Assembly: GCF_000285295.1 (NCBI RefSeq)
Contig: NZ_CADP01000002.1
Span: 109,441-170,157, forward strand
Direction: 5' to 3'
From: Komagataeibacter europaeus LMG 18890
GTDB taxonomy: Bacteria > Pseudomonadota > Alphaproteobacteria > Acetobacterales > Acetobacteraceae
DNA: 60,717 bases
Shown: positions 43,118-50,963 of the stretch, piece by piece
How the letters are laid out: each line of letters opens with the position of its first letter
How positions within the stretch are numbered: the first letter of the stretch is position 1
Position numbers and translations under genes: made by a program
Notes under the pieces: model-generated
The model's input: the letters and a program-made list of their open reading frames with translations, nothing else
What the model was told of the DNA's origin: nothing
Databases searched by the model: none

Positions 43118-45082
43118 ATGGTTACGCAATCCTCAGACAGCGGTGGCATGGCGGAGTGTCTGCGCAAGATACGGACACTGGCCGTAAACAGCGCCCTTGA
43201 TACGGTCATGGGCGGCCTTGCCGCAATCGTGGCGACGGGATTGAGCGCCTGTCGTGATGTCCCATGGCCATGGTGGGGCCTGCCCGCGCTGGGCATGGCC
43301 GCCATCGGGGTTGCGGGCTGGCCGTTCCGGGTATTCCAGCAGCACTGGCGTTTTGCGGGCCGGTCCGATTTCTGGCGGCTGGCGGGCGCGTGCGTGCTGG
43401 CGGGCATGATGGTCACGGGCGTGCTCGGCCTGTCGGGTGTGATGCGCGCGGCGGCGTTCGGCGCGGCGTACGCCATGGTGGCCTTTGTTATCATGGCGGG
43501 CGCACGCGCGGGCTACCAGTTCTGGCGGTCCTGTCGGGATGGTCGGGACAGGGGCGGGCGACGGCGCGTGATCCTGCTGGGGGACGGGGAGGACGCCAGC
43601 CGTTTTCTCAGCCTGATGCCGGATATGGGCGGGCTGGTCGTGGGCATGGTGGTCGAAGGCCGCCAGCGCCGCCCCGGCCGCAGGCTGCGTGGCGTGCCGG
43701 TGCTGGGGCAGGTGGCGGATCTGCCCTGTATCCTGTCGGCTTTCAGGGCGGAAGATGAACTGCTGCTGGTGGTGGCCGATCCCCGCTTTCGTGGCGAACG
43801 CCTGTCTGCCGTTTTGCGGATGGCGCAGGAAACCGGCACGCAGGTACGCTGCATGCCCGATCTGTCCGGTATTGCCGGGGGGGGCGTGGCGCCGCTGCAC
43901 CCGGTCAGGCTGCCGGACCTGCTCAACCGTCCGGCTGTGGCGCCTGACGGGCAGGGCATTGCCGATATGCTGCGCGGCAGGCGCGTGCTGATTACGGGGG
44001 CAGGCGGGTCAATCGGCAGCGAACTGGCCCGCCAGATCGCGGACTACGCCCCTGACCAGCTGGTTTTGGTGGATATTGGCGAATTCCCGTTATGGCAGGT
44101 GGATATCGACCTGGCGGAAAAGGCCCCTGACATTACGCGCCACCTTGTTCTGGCCGATATACGCGATGCAGGCAGGATGGAGCGTGTATTCGCCCGTTTC
44201 CGCCCCGAACTGGTGTTCCATGCCGCGGCGCTGAAGCACGTGCCCATGGTGGAGGAAAACCCGTGCGAGGGACTGCTGACCAACGTGACCGGCACCCGCA
44301 TCGTGGCCGATACCGCCGCCCGGCACGGGGTCAGGGCCATGGTTCTGGTTTCGACCGACAAGGCGGTCAACCCCGCCAGTGTGATGGGGGCGTCCAAGCG
44401 CATTGCGGAAATGTACTGCCAGGCGCTGGATGTTAAAGCCCGAAACCGCGACGACGGGCACGCCATGCAATGCGTGACCGTGCGGTTTGGCAATGTCATG
44501 GGATCGACGGGGTCGGTCATTCCCCTGTTCCGTCACCAGCTGGAATGTGGTGGCCCGCTTACGGTGACCGACCCGCGCATGACGCGGTATTTCATGACCG
44601 TGTCGGAAGCGGTCGGCCTCGTGCTGCAGGCCAGTGCCCGGGGCACGGGGCAACAGGCGGACGGCATGGCGGTGCTGCTGCGTAGCGGGGGGGTGTTCGT
44701 GCTGGACATGGGGACGCCGGTGCGCATTGTCGATCTGGCGCGCCAGATGATCGTGCTGGCCGGGTTGCGGCCCGACCGGGACGTGCAGATCCGCTTTACC
44801 GGGCTGAGGCCGGGGGAAAAGCTGGCCGAGGACCTGTTTTACAAGCAGGAAATCCTGCAACCCACCGACTGTCCCGGCCTGCGGATGGCAACGCCGCGTA
44901 CGGTGGACCTTGCGCAGGTGGCCAATATCATGGATGCACTTACATTGGCATGCCGGGATGGTGATGGCGCGCGCGCGCTGGACCTTGTCCGCAGGCTTGT
45001 CCCCGAATTTGCCCATAACCCGCATGGTGTGGCCACTCCGGACACAGCGGGGCAGATCGATGTGGAAAGGAATGCATCATGA
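43118..45082 (+). CDS. Membrane-anchored nucleotide-sugar 4,6-dehydratase (CapD/WbpM/PglF family)
   Basis: The 654-residue protein has an N-terminal region with about four membrane helices and a C-terminal short-chain dehydrogenase domain. The NAD-binding motif is ITGAGGSIGSELARQI near residue 290, and the catalytic segment STDKAVNPASVMGASKR replaces the usual SYK triad as in WbpM. Such enzymes convert UDP-GlcNAc to the 4-keto-6-deoxy sugar. Start ATG 43118 has GGGGGAGGG immediately upstream. The aminotransferase gene overlaps its end by four bases. Together they resemble the first two steps to bacillosamine-type 2,4-diamino sugars; the acetyltransferase is not here. Confidence 0.92.
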   Translation: MVTQSSDSGGMAECLRKIRTLAVNSALDTVMGGLAAIVATGLSACRDVPWPWWGLPALGMAAIGVAGWPFRVFQQHWRFAGRSDFWRLAGACVLAGMMVTGVLGLSGVMRAAAFGAAYAMVAFVIMAGARAGYQFWRSCRDGRDRGGRRRVILLGDGEDASRFLSLMPDMGGLVVGMVVEGRQRRPGRRLRGVPVLGQVADLPCILSAFRAEDELLLVVADPRFRGERLSAVLRMAQETGTQVRCMPDLSGIAGGGVAPLHPVRLPDLLNRPAVAPDGQGIADMLRGRRVLITGAGGSIGSELARQIADYAPDQLVLVDIGEFPLWQVDIDLAEKAPDITRHLVLADIRDAGRMERVFARFRPELVFHAAALKHVPMVEENPCEGLLTNVTGTRIVADTAARHGVRAMVLVSTDKAVNPASVMGASKRIAEMYCQALDVKARNRDDGHAMQCVTVRFGNVMGSTGSVIPLFRHQLECGGPLTVTDPRMTRYFMTVSEAVGLVLQASARGTGQQADGMAVLLRSGGVFVLDMGTPVRIVDLARQMIVLAGLRPDRDVQIRFTGLRPGEKLAEDLFYKQEILQPTDCPGLRMATPRTVDLAQVANIMDALTLACRDGDGARALDLVRRLVPEFAHNPHGVATPDTAGQIDVERNAS

Positions 45083-46215
45083 ACGCTCCGGCGGAAGCAC
45101 CCATAGGTTTTCTGAACCTGCCCCAGCAGCAGAGCCTGATTTCCAACGAAATCCGGCAGCGTGTCGATGCGGTCATGAAACACTGCCGCTTTGTCATGGG
45201 GCCGGAAGTCACCGAACTGGAAGGGCGGCTGGCCAGCTATAGCGGGGCTGCGCAGTGTGTTGGCGTCTCATCCGGCACGGATGCCATCCAGATCGTCCTG
45301 ATGGCCGAGGGAATCGGTGCGGGTGACGCCGTGTTCCTGCCCGCCTTCACCTATACCGCCACGGCGGAGGTGCCGCTGGTGCTGGGGGCAACCCCGGTTT
45401 TCGTGGATGTGGACCCCGCCACCTTCCAGATCGATCCCGCCAGCCTGCGCAGACGCATTGCCGATGTCCGCAAGGCAGGAAAGCTGCGCCCGCGCGCGGT
45501 GATCGGCGTGGACCTGTTTGGCCAGCCCGCCCCGTGGCCCGAACTGCGTGCGATCGCGGCGGAGGAGAAGCTGTTCCTCATGGCCGACTGTGCGCAGGCA
45601 TTCGGTGCGACGCTGTCGGGCCGCAGGCTGGGGCGCGAAGCGGTGGCGACCACCCTGTCCTTTTTCCCTTCCAAGCCGCTGGGCGCCTATGGCGATGCGG
45701 GTGGCATCCTGACCGATGACCCCGAGCGGGCCGAACTCTACCGCTCGCTGCGCACGCATGGCGAAGGCAAGACCCGCTACGAGGTGCTGCGCACCGGCAT
45801 GAACGCGCGGCTGGACACCATCCAGGCCGCGATCCTGCTGGCCAAGCTGGATGTGTTCGACATGGAACTCGAACGCAGGCGCGCCATTGCCGATGCGTAT
45901 GACGCGGGCATCGCGGGCCGCGTGATCCCGCCCGCGCGCGTGGCGCACAGCCATGGTTCGTGGGCGATCTATTCCGTGCTGACGAAGGGGCAGGAAGACC
46001 GCGCCGCCCTGCAGCACAAGCTGAAAAGCCATGGCGTGGCGTCGGCCATCTATTATCCGCTTCCGCTGCACCAGCAGCCTGCCTATGTCGCCGCCCATGA
46101 TGGCGCGGCGCTGCCTGTGGCGGAAGACCTGTCGCGCCGGATCATGGCGCTGCCGCTGCATGCGGAACTGTCGGATCATGACGTGGGCCGGGTCGTCGCG
46201 GCCGTGCGTGCATAA
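45079..46215 (+). CDS. DegT/DnrJ/EryC1/StrS aminotransferase
   Basis: This is a 378-residue PLP enzyme that aminates a keto-sugar nucleotide. The family marks are GVSSGTDAIQIVLMA, PAFTYTATAEVPLVLGATPVFVD, the PLP-contact DCAQAFGATLSG, and the Schiff-base lysine Lys199 in FFPSKPLGAYGDAG. The start overlaps the dehydratase gene (ATGA), so the two are translationally coupled. The likely product is a 4-amino-4,6-dideoxy sugar for glycan assembly. Substrate stereochemistry cannot be read from sequence. Confidence 0.93.
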   Translation: MNAPAEAPIGFLNLPQQQSLISNEIRQRVDAVMKHCRFVMGPEVTELEGRLASYSGAAQCVGVSSGTDAIQIVLMAEGIGAGDAVFLPAFTYTATAEVPLVLGATPVFVDVDPATFQIDPASLRRRIADVRKAGKLRPRAVIGVDLFGQPAPWPELRAIAAEEKLFLMADCAQAFGATLSGRRLGREAVATTLSFFPSKPLGAYGDAGGILTDDPERAELYRSLRTHGEGKTRYEVLRTGMNARLDTIQAAILLAKLDVFDMELERRRAIADAYDAGIAGRVIPPARVAHSHGSWAIYSVLTKGQEDRAALQHKLKSHGVASAIYYPLPLHQQPAYVAAHDGAALPVAEDLSRRIMALPLHAELSDHDVGRVVAAVRA

Positions 46216-46230
46216 GGAGATCATACGCAA

Positions 46231-46719
46231 ATGAGACGCGAGACAGCCCTGCTGATCGGGTTCCTGGTTATCACGATCGGTACGGCGGCGGGGCTGTGGC
46301 TTATCGCCCTGCCCAATTTCCGGCCCCTCAGCTTTCCCACCATGGAAACGGGCACCATTGCCGTCGGGCCGATGCGCAGGGAACGCACGCTGACGGCGGC
46401 ACAGGTCCATACGCTCAATGACTGGCTGCAGGCCCATACCGCGGGCTGGGGCCCGCTGGGGCAGACCCCGCCATCCAGCGGGGATGCGGTGCTGGAAATG
46501 CAGGTCGAGCACAAGGGCCAGCAGCCTGCCGGTGAGCCGGCGGCCCCCTACCGCATCACGCTGTGGACCGGTATCAGCGCCGCTGACTGGAACAACACCG
46601 TGTTTGTGGAGGAAAAGCCCGGCGCGGTCATCCGCTTCCACCATTTCAAGGACAGGGACTTCAACGCCCTGCGTGACCTGGTCAACCAGTACGACTATCC
46701 CCGGTCCGCCTTTCCATGA
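46231..46719 (+). CDS. Membrane-anchored protein of unknown function
   Basis: The 162-residue product has one N-terminal membrane segment (TALLIGFLVITIGTAAGLWLIAL) and a mostly hydrophilic remainder with ending NALRDLVNQYDYPRSAFP. It looks like an inner-membrane-anchored periplasmic or cytoplasmic domain of about 130 residues. I do not recognise a family. It lies 15 bases after the aminotransferase gene and overlaps the HAD gene by four bases, so it belongs to the sugar operon by position. Confidence 0.75.
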   Translation: MRRETALLIGFLVITIGTAAGLWLIALPNFRPLSFPTMETGTIAVGPMRRERTLTAAQVHTLNDWLQAHTAGWGPLGQTPPSSGDAVLEMQVEHKGQQPAGEPAAPYRITLWTGISAADWNNTVFVEEKPGAVIRFHHFKDRDFNALRDLVNQYDYPRSAFP

Positions 46720-47303
46720 GCCCGGTGCGCGCGGATACGGCTGGCCTGATCTTTGACTGTGACGGCACGCTGGTCGACAGCCTGCCGTTATACCGCGAGG
46801 GCTGGATCGCGGCCCTTGAGGACGCCATAGAGCAGAGCGTGCCGCCCGAATGGTTCCACGGCCATGGCGGCATGTCCGAACACATGGTGCTGGATATTGT
46901 CGAGGCCAGGCTGGGCCGCAGCGTGAATCGCCACGGCATCATTTCACAGGCGCGCGACAGCATGCTGCGCAGGCTGCATGTGCTGCGTGAAATTACCGTG
47001 GTGGCGGACATCGCCCGCCAGTACCACGGTCGCCTGCCCATGGCGGTGGCGTCCAACGGGTCACGGCAGATCGTGACCGCCTGCCTGCGCCACCTTGGGC
47101 TGGAACGGCTGTTTGACGCCATCATTACCATAGATGACGTGGACAATCCCAAGCCCGCGCCGGACATGTTCCTGCTGGCGGCGGGCAGGCTGGCTCTGCC
47201 GCCTGCGTCATGCCTTGTATTCGAGGACAGCCGCGAGGGCATGCTGGCCGCCACCCGCGCGGGCATGGCGCATGTGGATGTGAATACCCTGCTGGCCGGA
47301 TAA
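46716..47303 (+). CDS. HAD-superfamily phosphatase/phosphomutase-like protein
   Basis: The 195-residue protein has the HAD nucleophile motif FDCDGTLVDSLPLY (Asp at residues 14 and 16), the motif II VASNG, and motif III/IV NPKPAPDMFLLAAGRL with VFEDSREGMLAA. The layout resembles beta-phosphoglucomutase. A sugar-phosphate phosphatase or mutase role would suit the preceding sugar genes, but the substrate is unknown. Its start overlaps the previous gene (ATGA). Confidence 0.88.
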   Translation: MSPVRADTAGLIFDCDGTLVDSLPLYREGWIAALEDAIEQSVPPEWFHGHGGMSEHMVLDIVEARLGRSVNRHGIISQARDSMLRRLHVLREITVVADIARQYHGRLPMAVASNGSRQIVTACLRHLGLERLFDAIITIDDVDNPKPAPDMFLLAAGRLALPPASCLVFEDSREGMLAATRAGMAHVDVNTLLAG

Positions 47304-47311
47304 GGATAACC

Positions 47312-47344
47312 GCGCCCCGACCCGGCTTCGTTTGTCCGGGGCGC
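47312..47344 (+). other. GC-rich inverted repeat after the HAD gene
   Basis: GCGCCCCG and CGGGGCGC pair around a 17-base loop, without a T run. It may protect the 3' end of the operon mRNA. Confidence 0.45.
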
Positions 47345-47443
47345 ATCGATACGGGCGGGTGCAATGCACCGGGGTGTGGTCTGGCTGGCTACAGCCCCGG
47401 ATATGATCGGGGGCATGGTCGGAACAGGGCATGCAGCCCTTGC

Positions 47444-47467
47444 GGCAGATGTCTGCCTGCTCTTTTT
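47444..47467 (+). terminator. Possible terminator of the sugar operon
   Basis: GGCAGA and TCTGCC flank TG, followed by TGCTCTTTTT. The loop is very short, so the stem may open to five pairs with a four-base loop. Confidence 0.45.
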
Positions 47468-47526
47468 CATAAATAATATAGACAGGGTGGTATTATAATG
47501 TGTTAGGGCAGGTATGCCTTGTCCAT

Positions 47527-47826
47527 ATGGAAACATTCGTACGCAGGAATCGGAACGTGACAGAGACGCCTTCCACCTACAAGATAGTCCTGCTCTACCT
47601 GCTGGTGGGGGTCATGTTTCAGGTATTCATCTTTGGATTCCATGGTATTCAATACATAACGTTCCATACGTTTCTGCATGTTCTGCTCTGGCCACTGTTT
47701 GTGGCGTACTATTTCGTCATGGCGGCTCTGGCCCTTGCGGTAATATGGATAGCCGGGGCAATTATCTACTTCTTTATGGTCGTCTGCGCTCCTCGCGATC
47801 CCCGTTACAGGTGGTATGATGATTAA
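47527..47826 (+). CDS. Small two-helix membrane protein, unknown
   Basis: This is a 99-residue protein of unknown function with two long hydrophobic stretches: IVLLYLLVGVMFQVFIFGF and FLHVLLWPLFVAYYFVMAALALAVIW running into IAGAIIYFFMVVCA. The tail is DPRYRWYDD. The start is uncertain: ATG 47527 is chosen, GTG 47500 and GTG 47557 are alternatives. The gene is AT-richer than its neighbours and stands next to the most AT-rich stretch of the window, which may mean recent acquisition. No homologue is recognised. Confidence 0.6.
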   Translation: METFVRRNRNVTETPSTYKIVLLYLLVGVMFQVFIFGFHGIQYITFHTFLHVLLWPLFVAYYFVMAALALAVIWIAGAIIYFFMVVCAPRDPRYRWYDD

Positions 47827-47859
47827 TCATGCGTATGAAACCCTGACCATCGGGGAAGC

Positions 47860-48040
47860 GCAAAATGTTAATAATATATCAGAAATATAATAATACTATA
47901 TTGGCGCATCTGAATTATTAATTCAGTTTATCATGATTTATGTATTTTATATAAATCAAAATAATATACAGATAAATAACTATTTATGATTTATTAAAAT
48001 AACACTTCATTGAATCAATAATATAATTATAGAAAATACC
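47860..48040. other. Extremely AT-rich intergenic island
   Basis: About 180 bases consist almost only of A and T, in sharp contrast to the GC-rich surroundings. The stretch includes the 17-base perfect palindrome CTGAATTATTAATTCAG (47910-47926). I see no gene. It could be a promoter region, a site for nucleoid proteins, or a trace of foreign DNA. Confidence 0.7.
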
Positions 48041-48323
48041 GTCATCCATCGGACTCTGCTGAAACGGTCAAACTGGACGCCTCACGCGCAATGCCAGTCG
48101 TCCGGGGCGGAATGTCGCTGGTCATAAGTGCAGCGATGTCCCGTTTCTGAAACGGGTCGTCCGTTCCGGGTCAAGAAAAATCAGGAGGCTGGTCCTTGCA
48201 TTCATACATCCGGGTCCAGCTGTTCCGCCGCTGCCAGAGTTTTCCGGGTGCCCCCTTGTTTTCCTGAAAAGGGGCACCCGGAAATGGTGATTCATTATCA
48301 ATCCATTGTTGTGAGGGGGGCGT
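48041..48323. other. Gene-free segment between the AT island and the AI-2E transporter
   Basis: No coding sequence is convincing. It holds an odd palindrome CCCGTTTC-T-GAAACGGG (48140-48156) and a long inverted repeat at 48241-48284. Confidence 0.55.
48241..48284. terminator. Long inverted repeat, probable terminator of the AI-2E transporter gene
   Basis: TTTCCGGGTGCCCC and GGGGCACCCGGAAA are perfect 14-base arms around a 16-base loop. It lies 40 bases downstream of the minus-strand transporter gene. The GGGTGCC and GAAAA elements resemble the dispersed repeat family, so it may be a diverged relative. Confidence 0.6.
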
Positions 48324-49448
48324 TCAGACCCGCTCGTCGTCCTTCAGCTTCGGGGTGGCGCGGTCGGCGGTCGCCAGCAGGGCCGCCGTCAGCGGTGACG
48401 CCAGGATAAGCCCCGGAATGCCCAGAATGGTGCCAAAGATCGTCTGGGACAGGATGGTCAGGCCCGGCGGCATCTTCACCGCGTGGCGCTGGATCAGCGG
48501 GGCCATGACATTGCCCTCAAAGAACTGGATGGCGGCATACAGGCCCAGCACCATGACCCCTTCGCGCGTGCCCTGTGACAGGCCGATCAGCACGGCGGGC
48601 ACCGCGCCGACGAATGCGCCGATATAGGGGATGAAGTTGGCCATGCCCGCCACGACCCCCAGCGCCAGCGCCAGCGGCACGCCAATGCACCACAGCCCGA
48701 TGAAGGACAGCAGCCCCACCACGGTCATGTCCAGCGCCTGTCCCGCCGTCCATGCCCACAGGGTGCGTCCTGCCGTCAGCAGCAGTTCGCGCGATGTGCG
48801 ACGGTATTCATGCGGGATCAGCCGCAGCATGCCGTTGACATACAGTTCGGGCGAGATGGCGAAATACAGTCCCGCGATCAGAATGACCGCCAGCGTGCCC
48901 GCAGCCCCGAACGCGGAGGAGACGAAACCGGTCATGGACCCTGCCAGCGAACCGAATCCGCTGCTGCTGGCTGACTGCTCATTTCCCCCCAGCGTCGTGG
49001 GCAGGTTGTCGAGGATCATGCGCCCGGTGGAGGAATGGCCCATGCTGTCACGCAGGTTATGCGCCTGCTCGCTCAGTGCGGTGCGCAGTTTTACGGCCTG
49101 TTCCGATATTTCGGGCCCGCTGCTCCAGATCAGTCCGGTCAGCGCGCTGATGATGACCACGACCACCGCCGTAAGCGACAGCCAGTAGGGCATGCGCGTG
49201 TGGCGTTCCACAAGTCCGGCAAGGTTATGCAGGATCACGGCGACAAGGGTTGCCGCGAAAATGACCATCAGTACGTCGCCCACCACCCAGATCAGCATGA
49301 CCACGATGGTGATGACCAGTGTCAGCCGCAGCAGGGCGTAGATGCGCGCCAGCTGCTGGGCACGGGGATCGGGTGTTTCGTCTTTTTTCGGGGCAGGTCG
49401 GGAAGCAGGTGCGTCAGGCGTGGGATCCAGCGGGGAAGAGGCTGTCAT
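48324..49448 (-). CDS. AI-2E family transporter (PerM/TqsA-like)
   Basis: The 374-residue membrane protein has a proline-rich cytoplasmic N-terminus and about seven to eight helices. Family features are ATLVAVILHNLAGLVERHTRMPYWLS, the central FAISPELYVNGMLRLIP, ALALGVVAGMANFIPYIGAFVGAVPAVLIGL, and the C-terminal GIPGLILASPLTAALLA. Members export diverse small molecules or ions; autoinducer-2 itself is only one reported case, so the substrate is open. It is divergent from the MFS transporter with 215 bases between. Confidence 0.9.
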   Translation of the reverse strand: MTASSPLDPTPDAPASRPAPKKDETPDPRAQQLARIYALLRLTLVITIVVMLIWVVGDVLMVIFAATLVAVILHNLAGLVERHTRMPYWLSLTAVVVVIISALTGLIWSSGPEISEQAVKLRTALSEQAHNLRDSMGHSSTGRMILDNLPTTLGGNEQSASSSGFGSLAGSMTGFVSSAFGAAGTLAVILIAGLYFAISPELYVNGMLRLIPHEYRRTSRELLLTAGRTLWAWTAGQALDMTVVGLLSFIGLWCIGVPLALALGVVAGMANFIPYIGAFVGAVPAVLIGLSQGTREGVMVLGLYAAIQFFEGNVMAPLIQRHAVKMPPGLTILSQTIFGTILGIPGLILASPLTAALLATADRATPKLKDDERV

Positions 49449-49600
49449 CTATATGTCCGTATGGTGGTCATGAAAGGGGCTGCGTGGAACGTGAACGCCA
49501 GCACAGCCGCAGCCGGGATAACGTCCGGGAAGGGGGTATGGATTGCGTTGGCCTAAAATTCCACTAACTGGCGGCAGGCCAGGGCGTGGGATCCAGCGGG
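49417..49600. repeat. 18-base direct repeat flanking the AI-2E transporter start region
   Basis: GGCGTGGGATCCAGCGGG occurs at 49417-49434, inside the transporter's N-terminal codons, and again at 49583-49600 in the intergenic region. The copies are 166 bases apart and identical. It may be a local duplication. Confidence 0.6.
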
Positions 49601-49663
49601 AGCGTTCCCTTCGTGACCGTTTAAGGCGTAAGCCAATATCTGCTGTCGGAAAAGGGCGGACAT

Positions 49664-50875
49664 GTGAGTACTCCAGATATTTCTTCATCACATCCGGCCC
49701 CGCCCGTGCGGCCCGGGCGGACAGGATGGGCATTGGCTGTCGCTACCTTTGCCATAGGCACGGGGGAGTTCGCATTGATGGCGATGCTGCCCGGTGTCGC
49801 CCGTTCGCTTGGTGTGTCGGTACCGGTGGCGGGACATGTCATCAGTGCCTATGCGGTGGGTGTGGTGATCGGTGCCCCACTGGCCACGCTGATTGGCGCG
49901 CGGCTGTCACGCTACCGGTTGCTGCTGGCGCTGCAGGCCATGTTTGTCGTGGGCAATGCGGCATCAGCGCTGTCGCCGGGTTACGGGACGCTGCTGGTCA
50001 TACGTTTCCTGACCGGGTTGCCGCATGGGGCCTTTTATGGCGTGGCGGCACTTGTGGCCGCGGGCATGGCCGATCCCGCGCGAAGGGGACGGGCGGTGGC
50101 CGGCGTGTTCGTGGGATTGACGGTCGCCCATGTCATGGGGGTGCCGCTGGTGACCTGGGCGGGGCAGATGCTGGGCTGGCGAGCGGTTTATGCCTTCATC
50201 GCGGCCATGGAACTGCTGGCGCTTGTCATGATCGCGCGCACGGTGCCCGCCATGATGCCTGATCCGCAGGGTTCACTGTTGCGTGAACTGGGTGCGCTGC
50301 GGCGGCCACAGGTATGGTTCACGCTGGCGACGGGGGCGGTCGGTTTTGGCGGCATGTTCTGTGTCGGCACCTACCTGTCGGAGGTGCTGCTTACGGTGAC
50401 TGGTGTGCCGGCCTGGATCGTGCCGCTGGCGCAGTCATTGTGGGGCGTGGGCATGGTGGCGGGAAACATGGCCGGTGCCCGGCTGGTGGATATCAGCCCC
50501 GCGCTGGCGGTGGTGGTGACGCTGGTGGCCAGTACCGTCATGTTGTGCCTGTTTTCCGTATGCGCGGGAAACATGGTTCTGGTGCTGATCGTGACCAGCC
50601 TGATGGGGGGCATCATTGCCCTGCTGCCCGCGTTGCAGACACGGCTTATGGATGTGGCGGCGGATGCGCAGGGACTGGTGGCGGCGCTGAACCATTCCGC
50701 CGTCAACGTGGCCAATGCCTCTGGCGCCTGGCTGGGCGGGGCGGTGATTGCCGCGGGCTACGGCGCGCAGGACGTGGGATGGGCCGGGGCGGGGCTATCG
50801 GCCATGGGGCTGGTGATTTTCCTGACCGGACTGCTGGCCCAACGTGGGGAACGGCACGCGCCTGACCCGGTTTAG
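49664..50875 (+). CDS. MFS transporter, AraJ/DHA1-type
   Basis: The 403-residue protein has twelve predicted membrane helices. The start WALAVATFAIGTGEFALMAMLPGVARSLGVSVPVAGHVISAYAVGVVIGAPL is typical of the AraJ/YdhP group of drug/sugar efflux proteins, with the motif A-like loop GARLSRYRLLLAL. Substrate is unknown; sugar or drug efflux is usual. Translation starts at GTG 49664 after AGGGCGGA. It is convergent with the ABC-F gene, with a dispersed repeat copy between. Confidence 0.9.
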   Translation: MSTPDISSSHPAPPVRPGRTGWALAVATFAIGTGEFALMAMLPGVARSLGVSVPVAGHVISAYAVGVVIGAPLATLIGARLSRYRLLLALQAMFVVGNAASALSPGYGTLLVIRFLTGLPHGAFYGVAALVAAGMADPARRGRAVAGVFVGLTVAHVMGVPLVTWAGQMLGWRAVYAFIAAMELLALVMIARTVPAMMPDPQGSLLRELGALRRPQVWFTLATGAVGFGGMFCVGTYLSEVLLTVTGVPAWIVPLAQSLWGVGMVAGNMAGARLVDISPALAVVVTLVASTVMLCLFSVCAGNMVLVLIVTSLMGGIIALLPALQTRLMDVAADAQGLVAALNHSAVNVANASGAWLGGAVIAAGYGAQDVGWAGAGLSAMGLVIFLTGLLAQRGERHAPDPV

Positions 50876-50889
50876 AACAGGATAACAGA

Positions 50890-50956
50890 TTGATATAAAA
50901 CAATAAAAGTTTTCGGGTGCCGCCTTTTTTAAAAAAGCTTCATCAAGAACTTCTGG
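50890..50956 (-). repeat. Dispersed two-hairpin repeat, copy B (short form, inverted)
   Basis: Read on the minus strand, GATGAAGCTTTTTTAAAAAA runs into GGCGGCACCCGAAAACTTTT and then ATTGTTTT, matching the outer parts of the long copies. It lies between the convergent MFS and ABC-F genes. Confidence 0.75.
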
Positions 50957-50963
50957 GCAATGT

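Noticed and set aside
47860..48040. Replication origin in the AT-rich island
   Set aside because: I saw no cluster of DnaA boxes, and the neighbours (AI-2E transporter, small membrane protein) are not typical origin genes.
48128..48409. Open frame of 93 codons upstream of and overlapping the AI-2E transporter
   Set aside because: It crosses a 14-base inverted repeat and the opposite-strand gene, and shows no domain or ribosome-binding site.
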